Below are positions 45,670 to 54,336 of a DNA stretch of 64,000 bases, one piece after another. The notes beneath the pieces are model-generated. The model saw only the letters and a program-made list of their open reading frames with translations, searched no databases and was not told the origin of the DNA. Within the stretch, counting starts at the first letter, position 1. Every line of letters begins with the position of its first letter. This DNA is from Pseudomonas sp. S35 (GTDB taxonomy: Bacteria > Pseudomonadota > Gammaproteobacteria > Pseudomonadales > Pseudomonadaceae): assembly GCF_009866765.1 (NCBI RefSeq), contig NZ_CP019431.1:496001-560000 (forward strand). Direction: 5' to 3'. Both the position numbers and the translations under genes were made by a program.

Positions 45670-48609
45670 ATGAGCCTTCCAACGCTGGCCGAACTGCCGG
45701 CCATTCTTCTCCCCATTGCCCAGCGCGCCGAGCAGTCATTTCGTGACGCAGTGGCCACGCTGGACGACGATCATGGACTTTGCGCGTGGACGGCGCAACG
45801 CTGGGCCGACTTCACCCGGGTGTGCGCCGCCAGTGATTTCGTCATTGAACAGAGTGTTCGTGACCCTTTGATGTTGCTGGAGTTGGTGGCCTGGGGCGAG
45901 CTGGACCGCGGCTTTGCGCCGGGCGAGCTGTGTGGCCAGATTGCAGGTGCCGTGCAACAGGCAGAAACAGAAGAGGAGCTGGGCCGCGTGTTGCGTCGCC
46001 AGCGTACGCGCCAGCAAGTGCGCATTATCTGGCGCGACCTGACCCGTCAGGCCGACCTGGTGCAAACCTGCCGCGACCTTTCCGACATGGCCGACGCCAG
46101 CATCGACCAAGCCTACCAATGGTTGTACCAGCGCCATTGTGCACAGTTCGGCACGCCCACCGGCCGGCGCAGCGGCGAGCCGCAGCACATGGTCATCCTC
46201 GGCATGGGCAAGCTCGGCGCGGTGGAGTTGAACCTCTCGTCGGATATCGACCTGATCTTCGCCTACCCCGAAGGCGGCGAGACGCAGGGCGTGAAGCGTT
46301 CACTGGATAACCAGGAGTTCTTCATTCGCCTTGGTCAAAAATTGATCAAGGCTCTCGACCCGATGACTGTCGACGGCTTTGTGTTCCGCGTTGATATGCG
46401 CCTGCGTCCCTACGGTTCGGCCGGTGCGCTGGTGCTCAGCTTCAACGCGTTGGAGCAGTATTACCAGGATCAGGGCCGCGATTGGGAGCGCTACGCCATG
46501 ATCAAGGCGCGCGTGGTCGCTGGCGACCAGGTGGCCGGGGCGCAATTGCTCGATATGCTGCGGCCGTTCGTCTACCGCCGCTACCTGGACTTTTCCGCCA
46601 TCGAAGCGCTGCGCACCATGAAGCAGTTGATCCAGCAGGAGGTGCGGCGCAAAGGCATGGCCGACAACATCAAGCTGGGCTCGGGCGGCATCCGCGAGGT
46701 GGAGTTTATCGCCCAGGCGTTCCAACTGATCCACGGCGGTCGCGACCTCAGCCTGCAACAACGCCCGCTGCTCAAGGTGCTCGGCACCCTGGAAGGCCAG
46801 GGTTACCTGCCGCCGGCGGTGATCGCCGAACTGCGCAACGGCTATGAATTCCTGCGCTACACCGAGCACGCGATCCAGGCGATTGCCGACCGCCAGACGC
46901 AGATGCTGCCCAACACCCCGCAAGACCAGGCACGCATTGCCTTCATGCTCGGCTTTGCCGACTGGGCCGCGTTCCATGAGCGCCTGATGTACTGGCGTGG
47001 CCGGGTGGACTGGCACTTCCGCCAAGTCATCGCTGATCCGGATGAAGAGGGGGGCGAAGAAAGCGAGTTGGTCGTGGGCGGTGAGTGGTTGCCGCTGTGG
47101 GAAGAGTCTCAAGATGAAGGCGCGGCGTGCCGTCAATTGACCGAAGGCGGCTTCGCCGATGCGCCCAAGGCGCTCAAGGCCCTCGCCGGCTTGCGCGGCA
47201 GCCCGCAATTGCGTGCGATGCAGCGCCTCGGTCGCGAACGCCTGGATGCGTTTATCCCGCGCCTGCTGGCCCAGGCCGTCGAGCACGCCAACCCAGACCT
47301 GGTGCTGGAGCGCGTGTTGCCGCTGGTGGAGGCCGTCGCCCGCCGCTCCGCTTACCTGGTGCTGCTCACGGAAAACCCCGACGCCCTGCGCCGCCTGCTG
47401 ACCCTGTGCGCCGCCAGCCCGTGGATTGCCGAGCAGATCACCCGTTTCCCGCTGCTGCTGGACGAATTGCTCAACGAGGGGCGCCTGTTCAAGCCGCCGC
47501 TGGCGCCGGAACTGGCCGCCGAACTGCGCGAGCGCCTGACGCGCATCCCCGAGGACGACCTTGAGCAGCAGATGGAAGCCCTGCGTCACTTCAAGCTGGC
47601 CCACCGCCTGCGCGTGGCCGCCTCGGAAATCGCCGGCAGCCTGGCGCTGATGAAAGTCAGCGACTACCTGACCTGGCTCGCCGAAGCCATCCTCGAACAA
47701 GTGCTGGCCCTGGCCTGGCGCCAGACCGTGGCGCGCCACGGCTCGCCACAACGGCTGGACGGCACGTTGTGCGATCCTGGGTTCATCATTGTCGGTTATG
47801 GGAAAGTCGGCGGGATCGAATTGGGGCATGGTTCGGACCTGGATCTGGTGTTTATCCACGATGGCGACCCGCAGGCCGAGACCGACGGCGCCAAGCCGAT
47901 CGATGGTGCGCAGTTCTTCACGCGCCTGGGCCAGCGCATCATTCACCTGCTGACCACCCAGACCAACTCCGGCCAGCTGTATGAAGTGGACATGCGCCTG
48001 CGACCTTCCGGCGCCTCAGGCTTGCTGGTGAGTTCCCTTGGGGCGTTTGACCGCTATCAACAGAATGAAGCATGGACTTGGGAGCATCAGGCCTTGATCC
48101 GTGCGCGGGTGCTGGTGGGCAGCCAGGATGTGGGCCGTGCATTCGAGCAGGTACGGGCTAAAGTGTTGGGGCGTGAGCGTGACCTGGCGAAGCTGCGCCA
48201 GGAGGTCAGCGAGATGCGCACCAAGATGCGTGACAACCTGGGCACCAAGTCCACCACGGCGGGCACCGGTGCCAATGCCTTCGACGCCGCGGCGGTGTTC
48301 GACCTCAAGCAGGACGCCGGAGGTATCGTCGATATTGAATTTATGGTGCAATACGCGGCTTTGGCGTGGTCTGCGCAACATCCATCGTTGCTGCGCTACA
48401 CCGACAATATCCGCATTCTGGAAGGTCTGGAGCAGGTGGGTTTGATGCCCGCCGCCGATGCCCATCTGCTGCGCGAGGTGTATAAGGCCTACCGTTCCGC
48501 TGCGCATCGCCAGGCCTTGCAAAACGAGGCCGGTACGGTGGCGGGGGATCAGTTCGCCGACGAACGGCGACAGGTGATGCGAATCTGGAAGGAACTGGGG
48601 TTAAGCTGA
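45670..48609 (+). CDS. glnE: bifunctional glutamine synthetase adenylyltransferase/deadenylase
   Basis: This is a 979-residue regulator of glutamine synthetase. It has two nucleotidyltransferase domains, each with its metal-binding acidic pair. The N-terminal deadenylase site is GAVELNLSSDIDLIFAYPE and the C-terminal adenylylation site is GGIELGHGSDLDLVFIHDG. A helical regulatory segment lies between. It adds or removes AMP on GlnA in response to PII and glutamine. The length matches GlnE of pseudomonads (about 980). AAGGA precedes the ATG at 45670. Confidence 0.97.
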   Translation: MSLPTLAELPAILLPIAQRAEQSFRDAVATLDDDHGLCAWTAQRWADFTRVCAASDFVIEQSVRDPLMLLELVAWGELDRGFAPGELCGQIAGAVQQAETEEELGRVLRRQRTRQQVRIIWRDLTRQADLVQTCRDLSDMADASIDQAYQWLYQRHCAQFGTPTGRRSGEPQHMVILGMGKLGAVELNLSSDIDLIFAYPEGGETQGVKRSLDNQEFFIRLGQKLIKALDPMTVDGFVFRVDMRLRPYGSAGALVLSFNALEQYYQDQGRDWERYAMIKARVVAGDQVAGAQLLDMLRPFVYRRYLDFSAIEALRTMKQLIQQEVRRKGMADNIKLGSGGIREVEFIAQAFQLIHGGRDLSLQQRPLLKVLGTLEGQGYLPPAVIAELRNGYEFLRYTEHAIQAIADRQTQMLPNTPQDQARIAFMLGFADWAAFHERLMYWRGRVDWHFRQVIADPDEEGGEESELVVGGEWLPLWEESQDEGAACRQLTEGGFADAPKALKALAGLRGSPQLRAMQRLGRERLDAFIPRLLAQAVEHANPDLVLERVLPLVEAVARRSAYLVLLTENPDALRRLLTLCAASPWIAEQITRFPLLLDELLNEGRLFKPPLAPELAAELRERLTRIPEDDLEQQMEALRHFKLAHRLRVAASEIAGSLALMKVSDYLTWLAEAILEQVLALAWRQTVARHGSPQRLDGTLCDPGFIIVGYGKVGGIELGHGSDLDLVFIHDGDPQAETDGAKPIDGAQFFTRLGQRIIHLLTTQTNSGQLYEVDMRLRPSGASGLLVSSLGAFDRYQQNEAWTWEHQALIRARVLVGSQDVGRAFEQVRAKVLGRERDLAKLRQEVSEMRTKMRDNLGTKSTTAGTGANAFDAAAVFDLKQDAGGIVDIEFMVQYAALAWSAQHPSLLRYTDNIRILEGLEQVGLMPAADAHLLREVYKAYRSAAHRQALQNEAGTVAGDQFADERRQVMRIWKELGLS

Positions 48610-48654
48610 AACTCGATTAATTGAGCGACGCCAATCTAATGTGGAAACTGGTTG

Positions 48655-48745
48655 TGTGTGGGCGCGGGCTTGCTCGCGAAGCAGGCGCTGCGGTCTGTCT
48701 GTCAGACCGCGGTGATGCTTTCGCGAGCAAGTCCGCTCCCACACA
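48655..48745. repeat. REPIN between glnE and waaF
   Basis: The arms TGTGTGGGCGCGGGCTTGC and TTCGCGAGCAAGTCCGCTCC face each other with an inner hairpin (CGGTCTG/CAGACCG). This is the GCTTGCTCGCGAA REP subtype, different from the CCCCC subtype elsewhere in the window. Confidence 0.85.
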
Positions 48746-48782
48746 AAGCAGTTCCGTGGCTACCGCAACCTTGGGTAATTAT

Positions 48783-48814
48783 CGATGCGGGGAGGCATAA
48801 GCCTCCCCGCATCG
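48783..48814 (+). terminator. perfect 14-bp hairpin just before waaF
   Basis: CGATGCGGGGAGGC pairs exactly with GCCTCCCCGCATCG around the loop ATAA, followed by TTTG, ending 14 nt before the waaF ATG. It may be the glnE terminator, although the T-run is short, or a structure at the 5' end of the LPS operon mRNA. Confidence 0.55.
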
Positions 48815-48828
48815 TTTGTGGAAACTAC

Positions 48829-49863
48829 ATGAATATTCTGATCGTTGGGCCCAGTTGGGTCGGTGATATGGTGATGGCACAGACACTGTTCCAGTGCCTG
48901 CGCCAACGCCATCCAGGCTGCCAGATCGACGTGCTCGCCCCTGAGTGGAGCCGGCCGATCCTCGAGCGCATGCCCGAAGTGCGCAAGGCCTTGAGCTTCC
49001 CGCTCGGCCACGGCGCCCTGGAGCTGGCAACGCGTCGTCGCATCGGCAAATCCCTGGCCGGCCAGTACGACCAGGCCATCCTGCTGCCCAATTCGCTCAA
49101 GTCGGCGCTGGTGCCGTATTTTGCCGGCATCCCCAAGCGCACCGGCTGGCGCGGCGAGTTTCGCTACGTGCTGCTTAACGATGTGCGCACGTTGGATAAA
49201 ACGCGTTACCCGCTGATGATCGAACGCTTCATGGCGTTGGCGTATGCGCCTGGGGCGGAGCTGCCCAAGCCGTATCCGCGCCCGAGCCTGCAGATCGACC
49301 CGGTGACCCGCGATGCGGCCCTGGCCAAGTTCGGCCTGACCCTGGATCGTCCGGTGCTCGCCCTGTGCCCCGGCGCCGAATTCGGCGAGTCCAAGCGCTG
49401 GCCGGCGGAGCACTACGCCAAGGTCGCTGAAACGAAGATCCGCGAAGGCTGGCAGGTGTGGCTGTTCGGTTCGAAAAAAGACCACCCGGTGGGTGAAGAG
49501 ATCCGCCAGCGCCTGATTCCTGGCCTGCGCGAAGAGTCGGTCAACCTCAGCGGCGATACCTCGCTGGCAGAGGCCATCGACTTGCTGTCCTGCGCAGACT
49601 CCGTGGTGTCCAACGACTCCGGCCTGATGCACGTAGCCGCAGCGCTGAACCGCCCGTTGGTGGCGGTGTACGGCTCGACTTCCCCAGGGTTTACCCCGCC
49701 CTTGGCCGACAAGGTCGAAGTGGTGCGCCTGGGCCTGGAATGCAGCCCGTGTTTTGACCGCACCTGCCGTTTCGGCCACTACAACTGCATGCGTCAGTTG
49801 CTGCCGCAGCCGGTAAATGAAGCCTTGCAGCGATTGCAGGGCACTGCGGTCGAGGTTCACTGA
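48829..49863 (+). CDS. waaF: ADP-heptose:LPS heptosyltransferase II
   Basis: This 344-residue GT9 glycosyltransferase adds the second heptose to the LPS inner core in the cytoplasm. It starts MNILIVGPSWVGDMVMAQTLF, the WaaF hallmark. It carries LCPGAEFGESKRWP and the nucleotide-sugar site VVSNDSGLMHVAAALNRPLVA. The ATG at 48829 is preferred; open frame further upstream runs through the REPIN. It begins a seven-gene, tightly coupled LPS core operon. Confidence 0.96.
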   Translation: MNILIVGPSWVGDMVMAQTLFQCLRQRHPGCQIDVLAPEWSRPILERMPEVRKALSFPLGHGALELATRRRIGKSLAGQYDQAILLPNSLKSALVPYFAGIPKRTGWRGEFRYVLLNDVRTLDKTRYPLMIERFMALAYAPGAELPKPYPRPSLQIDPVTRDAALAKFGLTLDRPVLALCPGAEFGESKRWPAEHYAKVAETKIREGWQVWLFGSKKDHPVGEEIRQRLIPGLREESVNLSGDTSLAEAIDLLSCADSVVSNDSGLMHVAAALNRPLVAVYGSTSPGFTPPLADKVEVVRLGLECSPCFDRTCRFGHYNCMRQLLPQPVNEALQRLQGTAVEVH

Positions 49864-49864
49864 G

Positions 49865-50926
49865 TTGCGGGTACTGGTAATCAAGACCTCATCCCTGGGC
49901 GACGTGATCCATGCGTTGCCGGCACTCACCGACGCGGCGCGGGCGCTCCCTGGCATTCAATTCGACTGGGTGGTGGAAGAAGGCTTTGCCGAGATCCCCA
50001 CCTGGCACCCGGCGGTGGACAAGGTGATCCCGGTGGCCATCCGCCGCTGGCGCAAGAACCTCTGGCAGACCCTCAAAAGTGGCGAGTGGCGGCGCTTCAA
50101 GCAGCAGATCCAGTCGACCCAATACGACCTGGTGATCGATGCCCAGGGCCTGCTCAAAAGCGCCTGGCTGACCCGCTATGTGCGTGCCCCGGTAGCGGGC
50201 TTCGACAAGCACTCTGCCCGTGAGCCCATCGCTGCGCGCTTCTACTCGCGACGCCTGGCCGTGGCCCGAGGGCAGCACGCCGTGGAGCGTCTGCGCCAGC
50301 TGTTCGCCGTGGCGCTGGGCTATGACTTGCCCAAAGGCCTGGGCGACTACGGGCTGAGCACCGAAAAACTGCTCGGCCTGCCGCCGAAAAAACCCTTCGT
50401 GCTGCTTTTGCATGGCACCACCTGGGACACCAAGCACTGGCCCGAAGCCTATTGGCGCGAGCTGGCCGAGCGCATGGGCCGCCTGGGTGTGGACGTGAAA
50501 TTGCCTTGGGGCAACGCCGCCGAAAAAGCCCGTGCCGAACGCCTGGCCCAAGGCTTGAACAACGCCGAAGTATTGCCCAAGTTGAACCTGGCCGGCGTCG
50601 CCCGTGTCTTGGCCGGCGCCCGTGCCTGTGTGGCGGTGGACACCGGCCTGGGCCACTTGGCGGCTGCGTTGGACGTGCCGACCATTTCCCTGTTCGGCCC
50701 TACCAACCCAGGCCTGACCGGCGCCTATGGCAAGGGTCAGATTCACCTGGGCAGCGACTGGTCGTGCGCGCCGTGCCTGCAAAAGCACTGTACCTATCAA
50801 CCGACGGCCGACGACCTGCGTCGGTTCGACATCAAGCGCGAGTCGCCCCTGTGCTTCACGCGCCTGAACCCTGAGCGTGTGGCCAGCCGACTGAGCACGT
50901 TGTTATTGGCTGAGGAGCTGCACTGA
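49865..50926 (+). CDS. waaC: LPS heptosyltransferase I
   Basis: This 353-residue GT9 enzyme adds the first heptose to Kdo. It begins with TTG at 49865, one base after the waaF stop, giving LRVLVIKTSSLGDVIHALPA, the canonical WaaC start with its catalytic Asp. GAGG lies 12 nt upstream. VAVDTGLGHLAAALDVPTISLFGPT is the ADP-heptose site. A longer in-frame start lies inside waaF and was rejected. It shares one base with the waaG start (TGATG). Confidence 0.95.
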   Translation: MRVLVIKTSSLGDVIHALPALTDAARALPGIQFDWVVEEGFAEIPTWHPAVDKVIPVAIRRWRKNLWQTLKSGEWRRFKQQIQSTQYDLVIDAQGLLKSAWLTRYVRAPVAGFDKHSAREPIAARFYSRRLAVARGQHAVERLRQLFAVALGYDLPKGLGDYGLSTEKLLGLPPKKPFVLLLHGTTWDTKHWPEAYWRELAERMGRLGVDVKLPWGNAAEKARAERLAQGLNNAEVLPKLNLAGVARVLAGARACVAVDTGLGHLAAALDVPTISLFGPTNPGLTGAYGKGQIHLGSDWSCAPCLQKHCTYQPTADDLRRFDIKRESPLCFTRLNPERVASRLSTLLLAEELH

Positions 50927-52050
50927 TGCAACTGGCTTTTGTTCTGTACAAATACTTCCCCTTCGGCGGCCTGCAGCGCGACTTCATGCGCATCGCTCTG
51001 GAATGCCAGCAGCGCGGCCATCAGATCCGTGTCTACACGCTGATCTGGGAAGGCGACATTCCGCCCGGCTTCGAAGTGCTGGTAGCGCCGGTGAAGGCGT
51101 TCTTCAACCATAAGCGCAACGAGAAGCTCAGTGCGTGGATGGAGGCCGACCTGGCCAAGCGTCCGGTGGACCGCCTGATCGGTTTCAACAAGATGCCCGG
51201 CCTGGACGTGTACTACGCCGCCGACGGCTGCTTTGAAGACAAGGCGCAAAACCTGCGTCATTCCCTGTACCGCTATTTTGGCCGCTACAAGCACTTTGCC
51301 GAATACGAGCGTGCGGTGTTCGCCAAGGATGCCAAGACCGAAGTCTTGATGATTTCCGAAGTGCAGCAGCCGCTGTTCATCAAGCATTACGACACCCCGC
51401 TTGAGCGCTTCCACCTGCTGCCACCGGGCATTGCCCAGGACCGCCGCGCGCCGCCGAATGCGGCTGAAATCCGTGCAGGTTTTCGCCAGGAGTTCAACCT
51501 CGGCGATGACGACCTGCTGCTGGTGCAAATCGGCTCCGGCTTCAAGACCAAGGGCGTCGACCGCAGCCTGAAGGCCTTGGCCGCGTTGCCGTCTGAACTG
51601 AAGAAGCGTACGCGCCTGTTTGTCATCGGCCAGGACGACCCCAAAGTCTTCCAACTGCAAAGCGCCACCCTCGGCTTGGGTGACAGCGTGCAGTTTCTCA
51701 AGGGTCGCAGCGATATTCCGCGTTTCCTGCTGGGCGCCGACCTGTTGATCCACCCGGCCTACAACGAAAACACCGGTACCGTGTTGCTTGAAGCCCTGGT
51801 GGCTGGGCTGCCGGTGCTGGTCTCGGCGGTGTGCGGTTACGCCCACTACATCGCCGAAGCCGACAGCGGCCTGGTGCTGGATGAGCCGTTTGAGCAAACG
51901 CAGCTCAATGGGTACCTGGCTAAAATGCTGACCGATTCTGCACAGCGCGCGGCCTGGGGCCGCAATGGGTTGGCCTTCGCCGAGACGGCCGACCTCTACA
52001 GCATGCCGCAGCACGCTGCGGATGTGATTCTGGCGGAGCCAAAACGATGA
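50926..52050 (+). CDS. waaG: WaaG-type LPS core glycosyltransferase (GT4)
   Basis: This is a 374-residue GT4 family retaining glycosyltransferase. N-terminal KYFPFGGLQRDFMRIA and C-terminal HPAYNENTGTVLLEALVAGLPVLVS carry the donor-binding pattern with the EX7E motif. E. coli WaaG adds the first outer-core glucose; in Pseudomonas the corresponding residue is thought to be galactosamine. It overlaps waaC by 1 nt and waaP by 4 nt. Confidence 0.94.
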   Translation: MQLAFVLYKYFPFGGLQRDFMRIALECQQRGHQIRVYTLIWEGDIPPGFEVLVAPVKAFFNHKRNEKLSAWMEADLAKRPVDRLIGFNKMPGLDVYYAADGCFEDKAQNLRHSLYRYFGRYKHFAEYERAVFAKDAKTEVLMISEVQQPLFIKHYDTPLERFHLLPPGIAQDRRAPPNAAEIRAGFRQEFNLGDDDLLLVQIGSGFKTKGVDRSLKALAALPSELKKRTRLFVIGQDDPKVFQLQSATLGLGDSVQFLKGRSDIPRFLLGADLLIHPAYNENTGTVLLEALVAGLPVLVSAVCGYAHYIAEADSGLVLDEPFEQTQLNGYLAKMLTDSAQRAAWGRNGLAFAETADLYSMPQHAADVILAEPKR

Positions 52051-52853
52051 AACTGATACTTGCCGAACCGTTCAAGACGTTGTGGGCCGGGCGTGATGCG
52101 TTCGCCGAAGTCGAGAAACTGCAAGGCCAGGTATTCCGTGAGCTGGCGGCGCGCCGCACGTTGCGCACCGAGGTCGACGGCCGCCCGTATTTTGTAAAGA
52201 TCCATCGGGGTATCGGTTGGGCGGAAATCTTCAAGAACCTGATCACCGCCAAGTTGCCGGTACTGGGCGCCGGCCTGGAGTGGGATGCCATTCACCGCTT
52301 GCAGGAAATCGGCGTTCCGACCATGACCGGCGTGGCCTTCGGCGAAAAGGGCAGCAACCCGGCGGACCAGCATTCGTTCATCATCACCGAAGAGCTGGCG
52401 CCAACCCTCAGCCTTGAAGACGTGACCCTCAACTGGGTTGCCGAGCCGCCGACGCCAGCCTTGCGCCATGCCCTGACCGCCGAACTGGCGCGCATGGTCG
52501 GCGACATGCACCGGGGCGGCGTGAACCATCGCGACTGCTACCTGTGCCACTTCCTGCTGGACACGTCCAAGCCGATCGACCCGCGTGACATCAAGCTCTC
52601 GGTGATCGACCTGCACCGTGCCCAAATGCGTGCACACTTGCCGCTGCGCTGGCGCGACAAGGACCTGTCTGCGCTGTACTACTCGGCGCTGGACATCGGC
52701 TTGACCCGTCGCGATAAGCTGCGCTTTCTCAAGGGCTATTTCCGCCAGCCGCTGCGCCAGATCCTGACCGAGCAATCGGCCTCCCTTAGCCTGATGCAGC
52801 GCAAGGCCGACAAACTGTATGCACGCAAGCAACGTTACGGGGATGCGATCTGA
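52047..52853 (+). CDS. waaP: LPS core heptose(I) kinase WaaP
   Basis: This is a 268-residue kinase-fold enzyme that phosphorylates inner-core heptose, essential for outer membrane integrity in P. aeruginosa. VDGRPYFVKIHRGIGWAE holds the nucleotide-binding Lys, GVNHRDCYLCHFLL is the catalytic loop with Asp, and LSVIDLHRAQ the metal-binding Asp. The start overlaps waaG as ATGA. Confidence 0.95.
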   Translation: MKLILAEPFKTLWAGRDAFAEVEKLQGQVFRELAARRTLRTEVDGRPYFVKIHRGIGWAEIFKNLITAKLPVLGAGLEWDAIHRLQEIGVPTMTGVAFGEKGSNPADQHSFIITEELAPTLSLEDVTLNWVAEPPTPALRHALTAELARMVGDMHRGGVNHRDCYLCHFLLDTSKPIDPRDIKLSVIDLHRAQMRAHLPLRWRDKDLSALYYSALDIGLTRRDKLRFLKGYFRQPLRQILTEQSASLSLMQRKADKLYARKQRYGDAI

Positions 52854-53587
52854 TGGCGGGTTGGAACCTGGAACCTGCTTACGCCGCCCTGGCGGATGAT
52901 TTTGGAAGCCTCGAAGCGGTGTTCGCCCTGCAAGGCGAGCGGCTGACCCGCGACCCGTTGTCGGAAGTGATCCGGGTCGAGCGCGGCGGGGTCAATTACT
53001 ACGTCAAGCGCTACACCGGCGCCGGCAAGGGCCTGCGTCGCTACCTGGGCAAGCCGCGGGTCAAGTCCGAGTGGCAGAACCTCAAGCGTTTCGCCAAGTG
53101 GGGGATACCCACCGCCGACGTGGTGGCCTGGGGCCTGGAGCGCAACGGCCTGGCCTACGACCGTGGCGCGATGATCACCCGCGAACTGCCCAACACCGAA
53201 GACCTTTCGGTGCTGGCCGAGCGTCACGATGTGCGCCTGCGCGACGCCAAGTGGGTCAACGTGGTCAGCCGCCAGCTCGCCGAATACACGCGCACAATGC
53301 ACGATCATCGCTTCACCCATAACGACTTGAAGTGGCGCAACCTGCTGATCGACGACCAGTCGACCCTGTACCTGATCGATTGCCCCAACGGCGATTTCTG
53401 GCGCGGTTTCTGGCTCAAGTACCGCATCACCAAAGACTTGGCCTGCCTGGACAAAGTGGCCAAGTATCACCTGTCGGCGACCCAGCGCCTGCGTTTCTAT
53501 ATGCAGTACCGCCAGTGCCGGCACCTGAGTGACTCGGACAAACGGCGGATTCGCCACGTAGTGAAGTTTTTCGAGGGGCGCGAATGA
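52853..53587 (+). CDS. InaA-family LPS core kinase (first)
   Basis: This is a 244-residue RIO/InaA-like kinase. It has YYVKRYTGAGKGLRRYLGK for nucleotide binding, a complete catalytic loop FTHNDLKWRNLLID and LIDCPNGDF as the DFG-like motif. In P. aeruginosa the gene in this place (WapP, PA5008) phosphorylates a second core heptose position; the equivalent role here rests on position and family. The start shares one base with the waaP stop. Confidence 0.87.
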   Translation: MAGWNLEPAYAALADDFGSLEAVFALQGERLTRDPLSEVIRVERGGVNYYVKRYTGAGKGLRRYLGKPRVKSEWQNLKRFAKWGIPTADVVAWGLERNGLAYDRGAMITRELPNTEDLSVLAERHDVRLRDAKWVNVVSRQLAEYTRTMHDHRFTHNDLKWRNLLIDDQSTLYLIDCPNGDFWRGFWLKYRITKDLACLDKVAKYHLSATQRLRFYMQYRQCRHLSDSDKRRIRHVVKFFEGRE

Positions 53588-54336
53588 GTGATTTCCTGGC
53601 GGCTCAAGACCGTGCGTTGCTGGAGCGCCACGGCCTCGCGACATTCGACGCGCTGTGGGCCAAGCAACTGGACGCAGTGGACGAGCCGAACACCAGCCGT
53701 GGCGGCTGGAGCAGTGTGTTTCGCCTGGAACTCGACGGCCACGGTTACTACCTCAAGCGCCAGAGCAACTACCTCACGCGCAGCCTGCACCGGCCGTTGG
53801 GCGAGCCGAGTTTTTCCCGCGAATTTCGCAATATCAGTCGTTACCGCAGGCTGGGCATTCCAGCGTTGCAGGCGGCGTTCTACGGCGAGCGCAAGGTTGC
53901 CGGCGAACACCGCGCAATGCTGCTGACCCGCGCCCTCGACGGCTGGAATGACCTGGATTCATTGCTCGAACAGTGGCCGCAATTGAGCGACGCCCAGCAC
54001 CGCGCGATCCTGCTGGCGTGCGGCCAACTGGCGCGCCGGTTGCACAGCGTCGGCCAGGTGCATGGCTGCTTTTACCCCAAGCATATTTTCCTGCAGGCCA
54101 CTGGCGACGGTTACGCCGCGCAGTTGATCGACCTGGAAAAAACCCGCCCGTTGCTGTTCGGCTGGCGGGATCGGGTCAAGGACCTGGAGCCGTTGTTGCG
54201 GCGTGCGCGGCCTTGGTCGGATGCGCAGGTGCGCCAACTGCTGGCCGCCTACCTCGATCAGCCCGAAGACAGTTCGCTGGTCACCACCTGGCTGCAACGC
54301 CTGACGAGTCGGCGTAGCCATAAGGAGAATCGCTGA
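53584..54336 (+). CDS. InaA-family LPS core kinase-like protein with altered catalytic loop
   Basis: This is a 250-residue kinase-fold protein related to the gene before it. HGYYLKRQSNYLTRSLHR keeps the nucleotide-binding Lys and AQLIDLEKTRP the metal-binding Asp. The catalytic loop reads VHGCFYPKHIFL, with no Asp where neighbours have HRD or HND. It may be a pseudokinase or use another base. As recalled, the PA5007/WapQ family shares this form. It overlaps both neighbours by 4 and 1 nt. Confidence 0.83.
   Translation: MSDFLAAQDRALLERHGLATFDALWAKQLDAVDEPNTSRGGWSSVFRLELDGHGYYLKRQSNYLTRSLHRPLGEPSFSREFRNISRYRRLGIPALQAAFYGERKVAGEHRAMLLTRALDGWNDLDSLLEQWPQLSDAQHRAILLACGQLARRLHSVGQVHGCFYPKHIFLQATGDGYAAQLIDLEKTRPLLFGWRDRVKDLEPLLRRARPWSDAQVRQLLAAYLDQPEDSSLVTTWLQRLTSRRSHKENR

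Noticed and set aside
48652..48828. Upstream extension of waaF through the REPIN
   Set aside because: The extension would encode REPIN sequence and the hairpin; ATG 48829 gives the canonical WaaF start. The contrasting LolA-like case was accepted only because the operon's ATGA start lies on the far side of the REPIN.
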